This document shows positions 14,201 through 21,611 of a stretch of DNA of 22,702 nt, piece after piece (position 1 is the stretch's first letter; every line of letters begins with the position of its first letter). Both the position numbers and the translations under genes were made by a program. The notes under the pieces were generated by a model. It saw only the letters and a list, made by a program, of their open reading frames with translations. It did not search any database and had not been told where the DNA came from. The DNA is from Thermoactinomyces sp. DSM 45891 (GTDB lineage Bacteria; Bacillota; Bacilli; Thermoactinomycetales; Thermoactinomycetaceae): NCBI RefSeq assembly GCF_900119485.1, contig NZ_FPJZ01000023.1:1-22702 (forward strand), in the 5' to 3' direction.

Positions 14201-15140
14201 GCTCAGTGGTAATGCTACTTCCTTGCTTATTTCGATTCTTTCTTCGTTGAAAGATGCTATATAATGAATCAATGATATTTCTAGCGTCCGTCAGGTTTGT
14301 AGCGAGATAACGTTGGTTACGTGCATCATTCCAACCATGAGGCAACCAACGCATCCAATCCCACTCCCTCGCTTCTTCCTCTGAGTAAAAAGACACAAGC
14401 TTTACTTCATCGGGTGAATGATGTATGGCTAATTCGATCAAACTGTTTCGCACTGAATTAAGAATCGCTTTACGTTCCCCATACATCCCAACAATAGCAG
14501 CTTTATTAAAGGGCAGAATAACAGGAACATCTTCTATCTGTTCGTATTGCTTTGCTAACTCTAGTGCTTCTTCAATAAGTGGATCTTCTTTAAATACGTC
14601 TTGCTTGGGTGTCTTCACCTTCATAGAAGAGGGGATTGTGCCCGTTCCAAGACGCAAATTGAGAAAATCTGCGTCGTGTGGGGAACGTTGCCACAGGAAG
14701 CTTTTATCTGCTTTGATATTGGCTATACATTGTATAGCAGATGGATTTTGCTCCCGTAAAATCAATTCCTCGTTACGTCGATACTTCTCAAAGTCCTCCC
14801 GATTTCGGTGCAATGTTTCTCGATAAATTCTCTCTCTCTTCAGAAGGTCTTGACGGTATTTCTTCCTTTGTGACTGATATACAAAGAACGGAATCGTATA
14901 GGAAATGGCCATCACCGAGATCATCACCATTTGAAACATCATGAAGTTCGAGTTACTCTGTCTAGATGAACTCATATAGATATAAAGTCCAATCGATGCT
15001 ACCGTCATAAATATCGGCGCGATCAAGGTTGCCATGGAAAAGGTCGGTTTTGTCGGCTTATCTGGTGGCTTATGTAATTCCGTAACGACTTGTGGTAATG
15101 TCTTACGAATCCTCGGTGATCGGGAAAATAAGATATTCAC
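11202..15140 (-). CDS. essC: EssC/EccC-type FtsK-SpoIIIE ATPase, T7SS motor
   Basis: The 1312-residue membrane ATPase drives WXG100 export. Two membrane segments lie at about 34-57 and 68-88. Three FtsK/SpoIIIE-type ATPase modules follow: Walker A at 487-494 (GTTGSGKS) with Walker B LVIVVDE (591-597); Walker A at 814-821 (GMPGTGKT) with LVVVLDG at 912-918; and a looser GSPTEGGKT (1095-1103) with FFVIDD (1181-1186). Only the first module keeps the DE Walker B of an active ATPase, as usual for this family, where modules 2 and 3 mainly regulate or bind substrate. The N-terminal FHA domains of Firmicutes EssC (about 1480 residues) are missing, making it more like actinobacterial EccC. It starts at GTG (15138-15140), overlapping the preceding stop by 1 nt, with AGGAGG upstream. 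Confidence 0.95.
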   Translation of the reverse strand: MNILFSRSPRIRKTLPQVVTELHKPPDKPTKPTFSMATLIAPIFMTVASIGLYIYMSSSRQSNSNFMMFQMVMISVMAISYTIPFFVYQSQRKKYRQDLLKRERIYRETLHRNREDFEKYRRNEELILREQNPSAIQCIANIKADKSFLWQRSPHDADFLNLRLGTGTIPSSMKVKTPKQDVFKEDPLIEEALELAKQYEQIEDVPVILPFNKAAIVGMYGERKAILNSVRNSLIELAIHHSPDEVKLVSFYSEEEAREWDWMRWLPHGWNDARNQRYLATNLTDARNIIDSLYSIFQRRKNRNKQGSSITTELPWYVIVIDNSHLLENETLLPLLLEEAQNVGASIFLLAEGKEILPRECHALLEVSNFIGNLKTTNYLSEEGMWDLSFQTDDLSVEMAEHIARVLAPVRLRASKTGKIPDVLTMMDLLQSKHLSDMNVACHWAENRFPNTLPVPVGVNSVGKRFELNIHDKIERMGHGPHGLIAGTTGSGKSEVIQSFLASLAIRYHPHDISFLLIDYKGGGMSNTFEGLPHLVGSITNLDGSLIERAKVSLRAELMRRETIFKEAGNVQHIDEYYKSAHREQNPLPHLVIVVDEFAELKKEQPEFMSELISIAAKGRTLGVHLILATQKPSGVVDDKIWSNSRFRICLRVQEEADSRDMLKIPNAAWITTPGRGYLQVGSNELLELVQFAWSGAPYRPGAAQATSTVMNEVSKSGKRIPVIYDSVNEEEVQEVKQLQVIVEYLGEQAKEMDIDTLAGPWLPPLPQEIFLDELSPSRGNWLEPVVGFYDNPANQQQDILTIPLHEGHLPVYGMPGTGKTSFVQTLLYSLAQQHTPEEVQMYVLDFGDMFRDFMNLPHVGAVIREDETDRMKRCFRFLQQEMIRRRKQMSTTGIKTFTAYRDSLSEPVPALVVVLDGYLILKKNFEEEHNEFEQLLRAGGSFGIHFIVTTNQVNDIYDRVRSNFPLGISFELADPSDYYFAVGRVKAPLNMPEGRGYIKGSIPPLEFQAALPIQGEDELQRAQNLRQAMQQLNQSWTGMRPVPIQTLPEVLTLDELLEKQPKTTSKLTVPVAIAMDELIPYSISLSDGPYFVVGSPTEGGKTSFLQAWILSLASNHSPQELEVYAMDLRSSDQGISVIREIPHMKGYISHQSELPSMLEMLEEKLENRNVSDAMSHPAIFFVIDDADYFSKQLDDYALKDRLMKIISQGRRKNFYAAIAGVPSNFPYSSNDWLSEIRGAETGFLFSTLDSNDLGFLKIPYTEARSPHMPKTLRAGEGYYAKKRFTRIKGASPFSNKFTPDKWVEHLQRIWK

Positions 15141-16801
15141 TACTCCCCACCTCCTCGATTCACTTCATTTTCATACCATTCTTCAAATAGTTGCTTAACA
15201 CGTTCAGGGGATAATCCCTTAAGTCGTGACAATATATCGTGATACTCCGTTTTTTGGCGTTTGGAAGCAATACGAAGGTAAGCACCGTCCATAATCGAAC
15301 ATTCGTCGAAGTAATGGCTCTCATCCAATTCTAGCCAATCACCCATCGGAGACTTAACTTCTAAGATATAGTCCTCATTGTCTGAAAGATTCCCATTCAT
15401 CATCGGACTTAGCAAACGAATCACTTCATGGATCGGGAGAGTGGAAGGAAGCTCAATGTCGGTCCCCGGTTTTCCCAGTTCCATTTCCAATGTAACCATG
15501 ATCGTCGTCTCTTCTGTTCCATGCTCGGATGGGCTCCATGGAATCTGAATAGAGCTTGCGAACTCACCCAATGATAGAAATGGCTTTGGACCTGACGCAT
15601 GCATGACGGATTCTGCCAACATGATTGGATCTAGCCGTTGCACATAATCTCCCATAAATCCTTGGGATCCAGGAAACGACTCATAAAAAGAAAGGAATTG
15701 CTCCCCAATCGAAGGCGTTACTTCAAGTCCTTTATCTTTGAAGAAGTCTATTAATTCTTGTGATTTCTGTTCTAATCCCTCTTGTGTGGGAGCATACAAA
15801 CAAAAGCAGAACGTACAGTCAAAAAGCGGGAATGGCTTTACCTCCATATAGTGGATTGATTTCCTCACCAACATCTGGGAGGCCCCCCTCTCACCCGCCT
15901 CTTGGAGTCTAGCTCTCCCGTTCGTGAGAAATTGCATGGCTTCATTCGGAGGCATTACTCTCCCCCGAATCGATAAATCAACTGAAGCGGGGAGAGATTG
16001 AAATAAGTTTCGATAATCGCCAACAACGCTTTGAGCAACTAGACCGCTCAGATAGAAAAATCGCAGATATCCCTCTTTCACCGCATCCTTATGAAAACGG
16101 CGAACCATCATTTCCTGCGGTTGGACTTTATATTCCGATTGAACAAGAAGTTGTATATCCCTCTGATTCGGGCAAATCACAACTTGTCCATCTTTTATTT
16201 TTCTTTCTTTCGTCGGTTGCCACATCGCATTTAGTTCTGACTGTCCAATCCCCCGATCATGGGCATGTTTTACAAGATATTGCAAGTGATACACGTTCGC
16301 ACGCTTCATGGTGAATGCTTCTAATTCTTGTTGATATAGCTCTTGTTCTCGCTGAAAATACCAAGTAAATTCTTCATCTAAAATATCGTGTGGACGAATT
16401 CCGGAAGTACTCTCCACATACCGATGAAAATGCCTCCAACGACTTCTTTTGCCTTTTTTATTCTCAGCCGGGTATCGATCTAGAGCAAAACCAATATAAA
16501 TTTGTTTTTCAGATGAAGAAAAACTTTTTTCCTTAATAATTTGATTTACCTTATGAAGAAAGGCCGGATCATCTGGCTTCATTGCAAAATTAGGCATCTC
16601 TTCGATGGTTTCCATCTTCGGGACAATGAGGATATGGAAATCCGTGTTGAACTGTTGAAATAACTGAACTCGTCCCATTTCCTCATCGGTATTTAATCCC
16701 ATTCGAGGCAGTTGATAATAAGCATATACTTGTCCATCTAAAGAGAATACTAGGTTTTCTTCTATATGATTAATAGGGAATGCTAACTGTGTCGCTTTCA
16801 A
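15140..16801 (-). CDS. VirB4-like N-terminal region fused to a YukD/EsaB ubiquitin-like domain
   Basis: This 553-residue protein appears to be a fusion. Residues 1 to about 410 resemble the N-terminal (CagE/TrbE/VirB4) part of conjugative ATPases: VFSLDGQVYAYYQL near the start, then a long region with RNLFQSLPASVDLSI, FCLYAPTQEGLEQKSQEL, and EQFLSFYESFPG before MGDYVQRLDPIMLAE. No Walker A motif exists anywhere, so the ATPase half is absent. Residues about 431-512 (TTIMVTLEMEL ... DIELPSTLPIHEVIRLL ... GAYLRI) look like the ubiquitin-fold YukD/EsaB domain normally encoded as a separate T7SS protein. The start is TTG (16799-16801), overlapping the previous stop, with GAGGAG 8 nt upstream. It may link the EssC motor to a membrane assembly. 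The VirB4 assignment is moderate and the YukD one fairly good. Confidence 0.65.
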   Translation of the reverse strand: MKATQLAFPINHIEENLVFSLDGQVYAYYQLPRMGLNTDEEMGRVQLFQQFNTDFHILIVPKMETIEEMPNFAMKPDDPAFLHKVNQIIKEKSFSSSEKQIYIGFALDRYPAENKKGKRSRWRHFHRYVESTSGIRPHDILDEEFTWYFQREQELYQQELEAFTMKRANVYHLQYLVKHAHDRGIGQSELNAMWQPTKERKIKDGQVVICPNQRDIQLLVQSEYKVQPQEMMVRRFHKDAVKEGYLRFFYLSGLVAQSVVGDYRNLFQSLPASVDLSIRGRVMPPNEAMQFLTNGRARLQEAGERGASQMLVRKSIHYMEVKPFPLFDCTFCFCLYAPTQEGLEQKSQELIDFFKDKGLEVTPSIGEQFLSFYESFPGSQGFMGDYVQRLDPIMLAESVMHASGPKPFLSLGEFASSIQIPWSPSEHGTEETTIMVTLEMELGKPGTDIELPSTLPIHEVIRLLSPMMNGNLSDNEDYILEVKSPMGDWLELDESHYFDECSIMDGAYLRIASKRQKTEYHDILSRLKGLSPERVKQLFEEWYENEVNRGGGE

Positions 16802-17073
16802 CGAGTTGTCTCCTCTCTTGAAATCCTGCTAGAGAAATAGGATGGTGAGGGAGCTTTCTTCATACGTGGTTGCATACCGATGGTATATCCGTTTCCAAAT
16901 TGATAAACCGTTGTTTGTGAAATAGAACCATTCATCGAAAAATGCTGATGAGCAGAGGTGCCTCTTCTCCATAAATAGTGATTTACTCTCTTTAGTAACG
17001 TTCTCTTCCAGCTTTGCATTCTCAACCGAAAAGGTTTCTTCTCACCGTATATGAGATAGTTATAATGGTTCAA
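16798..17073 (-). CDS. Small basic protein of the T7SS operon
   Basis: This 91-residue, very basic protein is encoded between the TcpC-like and VirB4/YukD genes. It starts at TTG (17071-17073) with GAGGA 9 nt upstream; the nearby ATG (17083) stops after seven codons. The sequence has YGEKKPFRLRMQSWKRTLL and VNHYLWRRG near the N-terminus, then a Ser/Gln-rich half. There is no membrane segment or signal peptide. The Lys/Arg-rich K-P-F-x-x-x-x-x-x-W-K-R-x-L-L part faintly recalls the cytosolic tail of TcpE-type conjugation proteins, but I would not assign it. Tight coupling (16 nt from the gene above, overlapping the gene below) makes a real gene likely; function is unknown. Confidence 0.6.
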   Translation of the reverse strand: MNHYNYLIYGEKKPFRLRMQSWKRTLLKRVNHYLWRRGTSAHQHFSMNGSISQTTVYQFGNGYTIGMQPRMKKAPSPSYFSSRISREETTR

Positions 17074-17090
17074 AAATATTCATCCTCACT

Positions 17091-17987
17091 TTACTGGCTA
17101 TTCCTGAAAGATATAATTCGCCACTGACCATCTTCTTTCGTCAGTTTCAAAATATACGGGTATATAAAGGTTGCACCCAGATGATCTGTGAATTTTACCT
17201 TACACGTTATTTCATACTCGGATTGTTGTTCCCATACGCTCACGCTTTCAAGTTTGCTAAAACTAATAATACTCCCCATACCACGTAGCTGAAGATCTCC
17301 TTTGGTTCTATGGGACAACGTTTTTTCAGGGCTGGTTGAAGCAAACTCCTTGAAGAAGCTTTCTAAAAATGCCGTGTACTCTCCTAACTGCTTCTCATCC
17401 ACTTTGTTACCTTGAGGTTTGTAATCCCCTTTGGATGCTTGCACCGGACTTGATTCTGGTAGATAGTATGGAATGTCCTCTACCACAAACGAGTCACGAG
17501 AAGCCGCATAGATGGGAACGACTAAATGGCGGGTTTCCATAGTAAATTTCTTATCCGATGGATTCATTAGCATCATCGTTGCAGAAACAATAATATTCGC
17601 CCGATTGTTGCCTTTATCTTGAACATCCCAGACTTGCACATTGCTTGGGGTGGAGTCTACTTTCACTCCACTTAAAACCATACCCGCTTGTTCATCAATC
17701 CCCTTAATCAAATAAGGTTCAAGGCGCTTGGCTCTTTCCTCTTTGTCAGTAGAAATCCAACGAAAGTACTCGTTTGCAAATTCCGTTGCCTTGGTTCTAG
17801 CAGGCATCGAAACAGCCGGATTGTTACTAAAAGCTTGAGATCCCTTTTCTTGAACCAGCCACGAGTAAATAAAAACACAACCAACTACAGCATTCATCAG
17901 CAAAAGAGACCATAACAAAATACGCTTCTGCCTAAAACCTTTCAACAAGGTAGGTTTGGGTCGATCTTGAACATTTCTCAAACGCAA
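17091..17987 (-). CDS. TcpC-family (VirB8-like) conjugation/secretion protein
   Basis: The 298-residue bitopic membrane protein has a basic cytosolic N-terminus, one membrane helix at about 24-45 (ILLWSLLLMNAVVGCVFIYS) and an extracytoplasmic region of two probable NTF2-like domains. The first holds ATEFANEYFRWISTDKEERA and KRLEPYL, the TcpC signature; VVPIYAASRDSFVVEDIPYYLP and the C-terminal YILKLTKEDGQWRI also fit. TcpC is the VirB8-like scaffold of Gram-positive conjugation systems (pCW3, Tn916). It is here the first gene of a T7SS operon, where EssB or EsaA would be expected. Starts are TTG at 17987 or, with better spacing from AAGGA, TTG at 17981; no ATG is suitable. Confidence 0.75.
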   Translation of the reverse strand: MRLRNVQDRPKPTLLKGFRQKRILLWSLLLMNAVVGCVFIYSWLVQEKGSQAFSNNPAVSMPARTKATEFANEYFRWISTDKEERAKRLEPYLIKGIDEQAGMVLSGVKVDSTPSNVQVWDVQDKGNNRANIIVSATMMLMNPSDKKFTMETRHLVVPIYAASRDSFVVEDIPYYLPESSPVQASKGDYKPQGNKVDEKQLGEYTAFLESFFKEFASTSPEKTLSHRTKGDLQLRGMGSIISFSKLESVSVWEQQSEYEITCKVKFTDHLGATFIYPYILKLTKEDGQWRIISFRNSQ

Positions 17988-18015
17988 TCTTCCTTATCCA
18001 TAAGAATGATAATTG

Positions 18016-18044
18016 AATATAATTCTGTATACTATTTACAACAA
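18016..18044 (-). promoter_or_regulatory. Probable promoter of the T7SS motor operon
   Basis: On the minus strand TTGTTG (18039-18044) and TATATT (18016-18021) are 17 nt apart, about 25-30 nt upstream of the TTG start codons. The -10 is good and the -35 is weak, suggesting modest expression. Confidence 0.5.
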
Positions 18045-18074
18045 AACAGACTCTTCTAGCATAGTATATAAGAG

Positions 18075-18108
18075 AAAAACTTTCATCATAGAAATGAAAG
18101 TTTTTTTT
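18075..18108 (-). terminator. Bidirectional rho-independent terminator
   Basis: AAAAACTTTCAT and ATGAAAGTTTTT form a perfect 12-bp stem with a 7-nt loop; T-runs occur on both strands (5 T then CTCTT on minus, 8 T on plus). On the minus strand it ends the acetyltransferase transcript before the T7SS operon promoter. Confidence 0.85.
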
Positions 18109-18199
18109 CCATTTGTAAATCATTGTCAATTTATAAATTTAGATTTGAAATCGCCCCAGAATCTCTCCCCATATTGTATTAAAAGAAGCTCTTAAACGT

Positions 18200-18760
18200 T
18201 TATGATTCATTTACGATTGCTAAGATTTGATGATCTTCCCACTTTCCATTCACTTTTAAACTCTTTCTCGCGATCCCCTCTTTATGAAATCCATTTTTTA
18301 AAAGGACTGAAATAGACCCCATATTATGAGGCAGAACAGCGGCTTCAATACGATGGAGATTCAGTTCTTGGAAAGCGTGGTCCACTGCCAATTTTACTGC
18401 TTTGGACATATATCCTCTACCATTATAATCTTGATCTAGTGTATAACCAATCCAACAGCTTTGTAGATGCTGTCTCATGACGCGATTGAGCATGACTTTG
18501 CCAATCAACTCATCTAACTCTTGTTGATAAATCAAGAACAAATATCCCCGATCTGTTTGAGCATTTTCAATCGCTTTTTTTACAATCTTCAATTGACTTT
18601 GAAGGGTGTACTCAGAGTTCTCTTGTTTCCTAAAAAAGGGCTGAAAGAAATCCCGATTCTTTACTTCAAACTTTAATAGTTCATCTACATCCTCTTCCTC
18701 AACTAATCGAATGTAGATGTTTTCACTTTCTATCTTCACTTTTGTATCTCTCACCATCAT
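18200..18760 (-). CDS. RimJ/RimL-type GNAT N-acetyltransferase
   Basis: The 186-residue cytosolic enzyme transfers acetyl from acetyl-CoA to an amine, in this subfamily often a protein N-terminus. Family features are an N-terminal IYIRLVEEEDVDELLKFE, then FFQPFFRKQ (subfamily-specific), WIGYTLDQDYNGRGYMSKAV (104-123, the acetyl-CoA-binding (Q/R)-x-x-G-x-G/A loop with GRGY) and NLHRIEAAVLPHNMGSISVL followed by KNGF (the motif B region). The length is normal. Two consecutive ATGs occur (18760, 18757); the second is better placed after GAAGGTGA. It lies 22 nt downstream of the arylamine N-acetyltransferase gene and is probably cotranscribed with it. The substrate is unknown. Confidence 0.88.
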   Translation of the reverse strand: MMVRDTKVKIESENIYIRLVEEEDVDELLKFEVKNRDFFQPFFRKQENSEYTLQSQLKIVKKAIENAQTDRGYLFLIYQQELDELIGKVMLNRVMRQHLQSCWIGYTLDQDYNGRGYMSKAVKLAVDHAFQELNLHRIEAAVLPHNMGSISVLLKNGFHKEGIARKSLKVNGKWEDHQILAIVNES

Positions 18761-18782
18761 TCACCTTCTCATCTCTCATTCA

Positions 18783-19625
18783 TTACTTGTCATTTGCAAA
18801 AACATCAATGCCTAATCCATTTAAAACGTCGATTGCTTGTCTCACTGGTAACTTAGGTAACATCAATTCCTCAGCCACAAATTCCTCTATTTCCTGGACA
18901 GTGGCAAACCGTATTTCTTCTGGCCCCCGGTCAACATAACGAATTCGGCATTTATTATTCAATAGTGATACATTTCGATTCTGACCGGTTTGCCATAATT
19001 GGCATCTTAGTGCTGACATAAAGGTAGACTTCAATTGGAACGAGCATTGTAGTGCCGGGAGAAAATCGGAGGGTTTGTATTTTTTACGTGTGAAAAACTC
19101 CCATTCCTTTCCGCTTTTCTTACCATCTGTATAACGAACAAATTTGTATCTGTGTTCTTGTAGGGAAAGAGGTAATAAATAAACTTTATCATCACCAAAT
19201 TCACTTATATTTTCACCAGGTCTTTCATAACAAATCGGCTTAAATATAGGTGCAGCTACGCCAAAGTCTAGAAAAACTCGCTCTTCATCTAATATAACTA
19301 TGATCCCCATATGGTTGTCCTCAAGCAAGACACAATAACTGTCAAAACCGAGTTCCTCTAATAACCGAATGACATTTGAATTCTGAGTAAAACAAGTACC
19401 ACCAAAATGAAACTGGCCATAGCCATCTACAAACTGCTCCAATGAAGGGATTTCATATCCTCTTCCAACGTGATCTCGATACGAAATGAGCTTACTAATA
19501 TTTTCAAACGGAAAGGTATTCAAATGAGCATGACTAATGCGAGAGAGGTACTCATAACTAGCTGGTTCCATCGAAAGGCCCATATACTCTAAATACCTGC
19601 TTGCCGCTGTAGATATCGTCTTCAT
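18783..19625 (-). CDS. Arylamine N-acetyltransferase (NAT) family protein
   Basis: I start at ATG 19623-19625 (280 residues), which follows AAGGAG with good spacing and removes a 15-residue extension running back towards the glmS terminator. The fold has a cysteine-protease-like triad: C78 in GGTCFTQN (family form RGGxCFExN), H105 in EDNHMGI, and D120 in FLDFGVA. LNTFPFENISKL (35-46) is the characteristic N-terminal motif. NATs move acetyl from acetyl-CoA to arylamines or hydrazines, and related members close rings in natural-product pathways. GG-T-C instead of RGG-x-C and Q instead of E after Cys-Phe-Thr show divergence. It probably forms a bicistron with the GNAT gene. Confidence 0.8.
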   Translation of the reverse strand: MKTISTAASRYLEYMGLSMEPASYEYLSRISHAHLNTFPFENISKLISYRDHVGRGYEIPSLEQFVDGYGQFHFGGTCFTQNSNVIRLLEELGFDSYCVLLEDNHMGIIVILDEERVFLDFGVAAPIFKPICYERPGENISEFGDDKVYLLPLSLQEHRYKFVRYTDGKKSGKEWEFFTRKKYKPSDFLPALQCSFQLKSTFMSALRCQLWQTGQNRNVSLLNNKCRIRYVDRGPEEIRFATVQEIEEFVAEELMLPKLPVRQAIDVLNGLGIDVFANDK

Positions 19626-19650
19626 CCATATCTTCTCCTTACTCAATATA

Positions 19651-19684
19651 AAAACATCCCCTCTAGACATCAGATCTAAAGGGG
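19651..19684 (-). terminator. Terminator downstream of glmS
   Basis: CCCCTTTAGA and TCTAGAGGGG (one mismatch, 7-nt loop) are followed after two bases by TGTTTTT on the minus strand. It lies 16 nt past the glmS stop and directly ahead of the NAT gene. No separate NAT promoter is visible between them, so readthrough may feed the NAT-GNAT pair. Confidence 0.75.
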
Positions 19685-19700
19685 AACGGCATTTCGATGA

Positions 19701-21527
19701 TTATTCAACTGTTACGGATTTTGCAAGGTTACGTGGTTTATCAACATCATATCCACGTTCTACACAAGCATAGTAAGCAAGAAGTTGCAATGGAACCACT
19801 GCTAAGACTGGAGCGAAGAGGTCACTTACTTGTGGAATCATAATCACTTCATCCACCGACTTGATTAAATCTGTGTCTCCTTCAACCGCTAAACCGAGTA
19901 CGTAGGCTCCGCGTGCTTTTACTTCTTGGATATTGGAAACCGTTTTTTCGAACACGGATTGTTGTGTCGCTAGAGAGATAACTGGAATATGATCCTCAAT
20001 CAACGCAAGTGTCCCGTGCTTCAACTCGCCCGCTGCGTAAGCCTCAGAATGGATATAGGAGATCTCTTTTAACTTCAAAGAACCTTCCAATGCTACCGCA
20101 TAATCTAATCCACGACCTAAGAAGAATAGGTTGTTGTGCTTCGCAATGCTACGTGCAAACGCCTCAACTGTCTTCTCCTGTTTTAGTACCTCTTCCACTT
20201 TTTCTGGGAGAGTAAGAAGATCTGTTACGATGGTTTGTAGTTCTTCAGCAGACTTGTAGCCTTTCACTTGTGCAAAATAGAGGCCTAGTAGATAAATAGC
20301 AATCAACTGCGAAGTATATGCCTTTGTAGAGGCTACAGCAATCTCTGGACCTGCCCAAGTCGTGATCACATCATCCGCTTCACGTGCAACGCTAGAGCCA
20401 ACAACGTTTGTAATCGCCATCACACGAGCACCATGTTTTTGGGCTTCACGTAATGCGGCCAGTGTATCAGCCGTTTCCCCTGATTGGGAAACCACGACTA
20501 CCAATGTGCGATCCGTGATAATGGGATTGCGATAACGATACTCAGATGCTACATCACATTCGACCGGAATGCGAGCAAGATCTTCAAGTACATATTTACC
20601 GATTAAACCAGCATGGTACGCAGTGCCACAAGCAACGAAGTGGATTTTCTCTATATTCTGGATCTGCTCCAGTGTAAGTCCGATTTCTTGAGAAAGATCA
20701 ACCGTATTTCCTTTTACACGACTTGCGAGTGTATCACGAATTGCTTTCGGTTGCTCATAAATCTCTTTCATCATAAAGTGGTCGAAGCCACCCTTTTCTG
20801 CTGTTTCAATATCCCAATTCACACGCATACTTTCACGCTTAATCGGTTCTCCGTCCATCGTCATCAATTCCACGCCTGCCTCGTTGATAACAGCCATCTC
20901 GCCATCTTCCATGATATATACATCACGTGTGTGCTTCAGGATCGCTGGAATATCGGAAGCAATAAAGTTTTCACCTTCTCCGATTCCGACTACCAATGGA
21001 CTTGCATAACGAACTGCAATCATTTTATCAGGTTCATACTCACTGATAATGCCAAGAGCATAAGCGCCATGCAAACGTGCTACCACTTTTTGAACCGTAC
21101 TTAGTAATCCACCATCCCAATGATCAGCTAATAGCTTGGCAAGAACTTCTGTATCGGTTTGGGAAGTAAAAAGGTATCCTTTTGCGATCAGCTCTTCCTT
21201 TAACTCAATGTAGTTCTCGATAATCCCGTTATGAACAATCGCGAACTTTCCATCGTGATCCACATGTGGGTGGGAATTCTCATCCGATGGTTTCCCATGC
21301 GTTGCCCAACGAGTATGTCCGATTCCTAAAGAACCCTGTAATCCACTCGTCTGCAACTTTGTTTCTAAATCCTTTAAGCGACCTTTGGATTTCTCAACAT
21401 GAAGTTGTTGCCCATTATAGATCGCTAAACCCGCAGAATCATATCCGCGGTACTCAAGCTTACTCAGCCCTTCTAATAAAATAGATTGAGCCTGCTTCCC
21501 ACCAATATACCCAACAATTCCGCACAT
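19701..21527 (-). CDS. glmS: Glutamine--fructose-6-phosphate aminotransferase (isomerizing)
   Basis: The 608-residue cytosolic enzyme makes glucosamine-6-phosphate from fructose-6-phosphate and glutamine, the first step towards UDP-GlcNAc, peptidoglycan and teichoic acids. It begins MCGIVGYIGG, so Cys2 becomes the N-terminal nucleophile of the class II glutaminase after Met removal; LEYRGYDSAG, GHTRWATHGKPSDENSHPH and VHNGIIENY are the expected glutaminase motifs. Two SIS (sugar isomerase) domains follow (HFVACGTAYHAG; VSQSGETADTLAALREA; ASTKAYTSQL), and the C-terminus DKPRNLAKSVTVE is canonical. The ATG follows GGAGG. A metabolite-sensing ribozyme upstream controls the mRNA. Confidence 0.98.
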   Translation of the reverse strand: MCGIVGYIGGKQAQSILLEGLSKLEYRGYDSAGLAIYNGQQLHVEKSKGRLKDLETKLQTSGLQGSLGIGHTRWATHGKPSDENSHPHVDHDGKFAIVHNGIIENYIELKEELIAKGYLFTSQTDTEVLAKLLADHWDGGLLSTVQKVVARLHGAYALGIISEYEPDKMIAVRYASPLVVGIGEGENFIASDIPAILKHTRDVYIMEDGEMAVINEAGVELMTMDGEPIKRESMRVNWDIETAEKGGFDHFMMKEIYEQPKAIRDTLASRVKGNTVDLSQEIGLTLEQIQNIEKIHFVACGTAYHAGLIGKYVLEDLARIPVECDVASEYRYRNPIITDRTLVVVVSQSGETADTLAALREAQKHGARVMAITNVVGSSVAREADDVITTWAGPEIAVASTKAYTSQLIAIYLLGLYFAQVKGYKSAEELQTIVTDLLTLPEKVEEVLKQEKTVEAFARSIAKHNNLFFLGRGLDYAVALEGSLKLKEISYIHSEAYAAGELKHGTLALIEDHIPVISLATQQSVFEKTVSNIQEVKARGAYVLGLAVEGDTDLIKSVDEVIMIPQVSDLFAPVLAVVPLQLLAYYACVERGYDVDKPRNLAKSVTVE

Positions 21528-21611
21528 AGATGAAAACCTCCTATTATTCTGTTACATGCAAGTGCTATAACTCCAGACTGTTTCTTTCCTGCTCCGCTTG
21601 AGCATTACGTC

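Noticed and set aside
15140..16801. Active VirB4-type ATPase
   Set aside because: No Walker A (GxxxxGK[S/T]) occurs in the 553 residues; only the N-terminal VirB4-like part seems present.
11202..17987. The T7SS region as an integrative conjugative element
   Set aside because: No relaxase, integrase, VirB6-like multi-spanning protein, lytic transglycosylase or att site is visible in the window, while WXG100 and TNT genes are.
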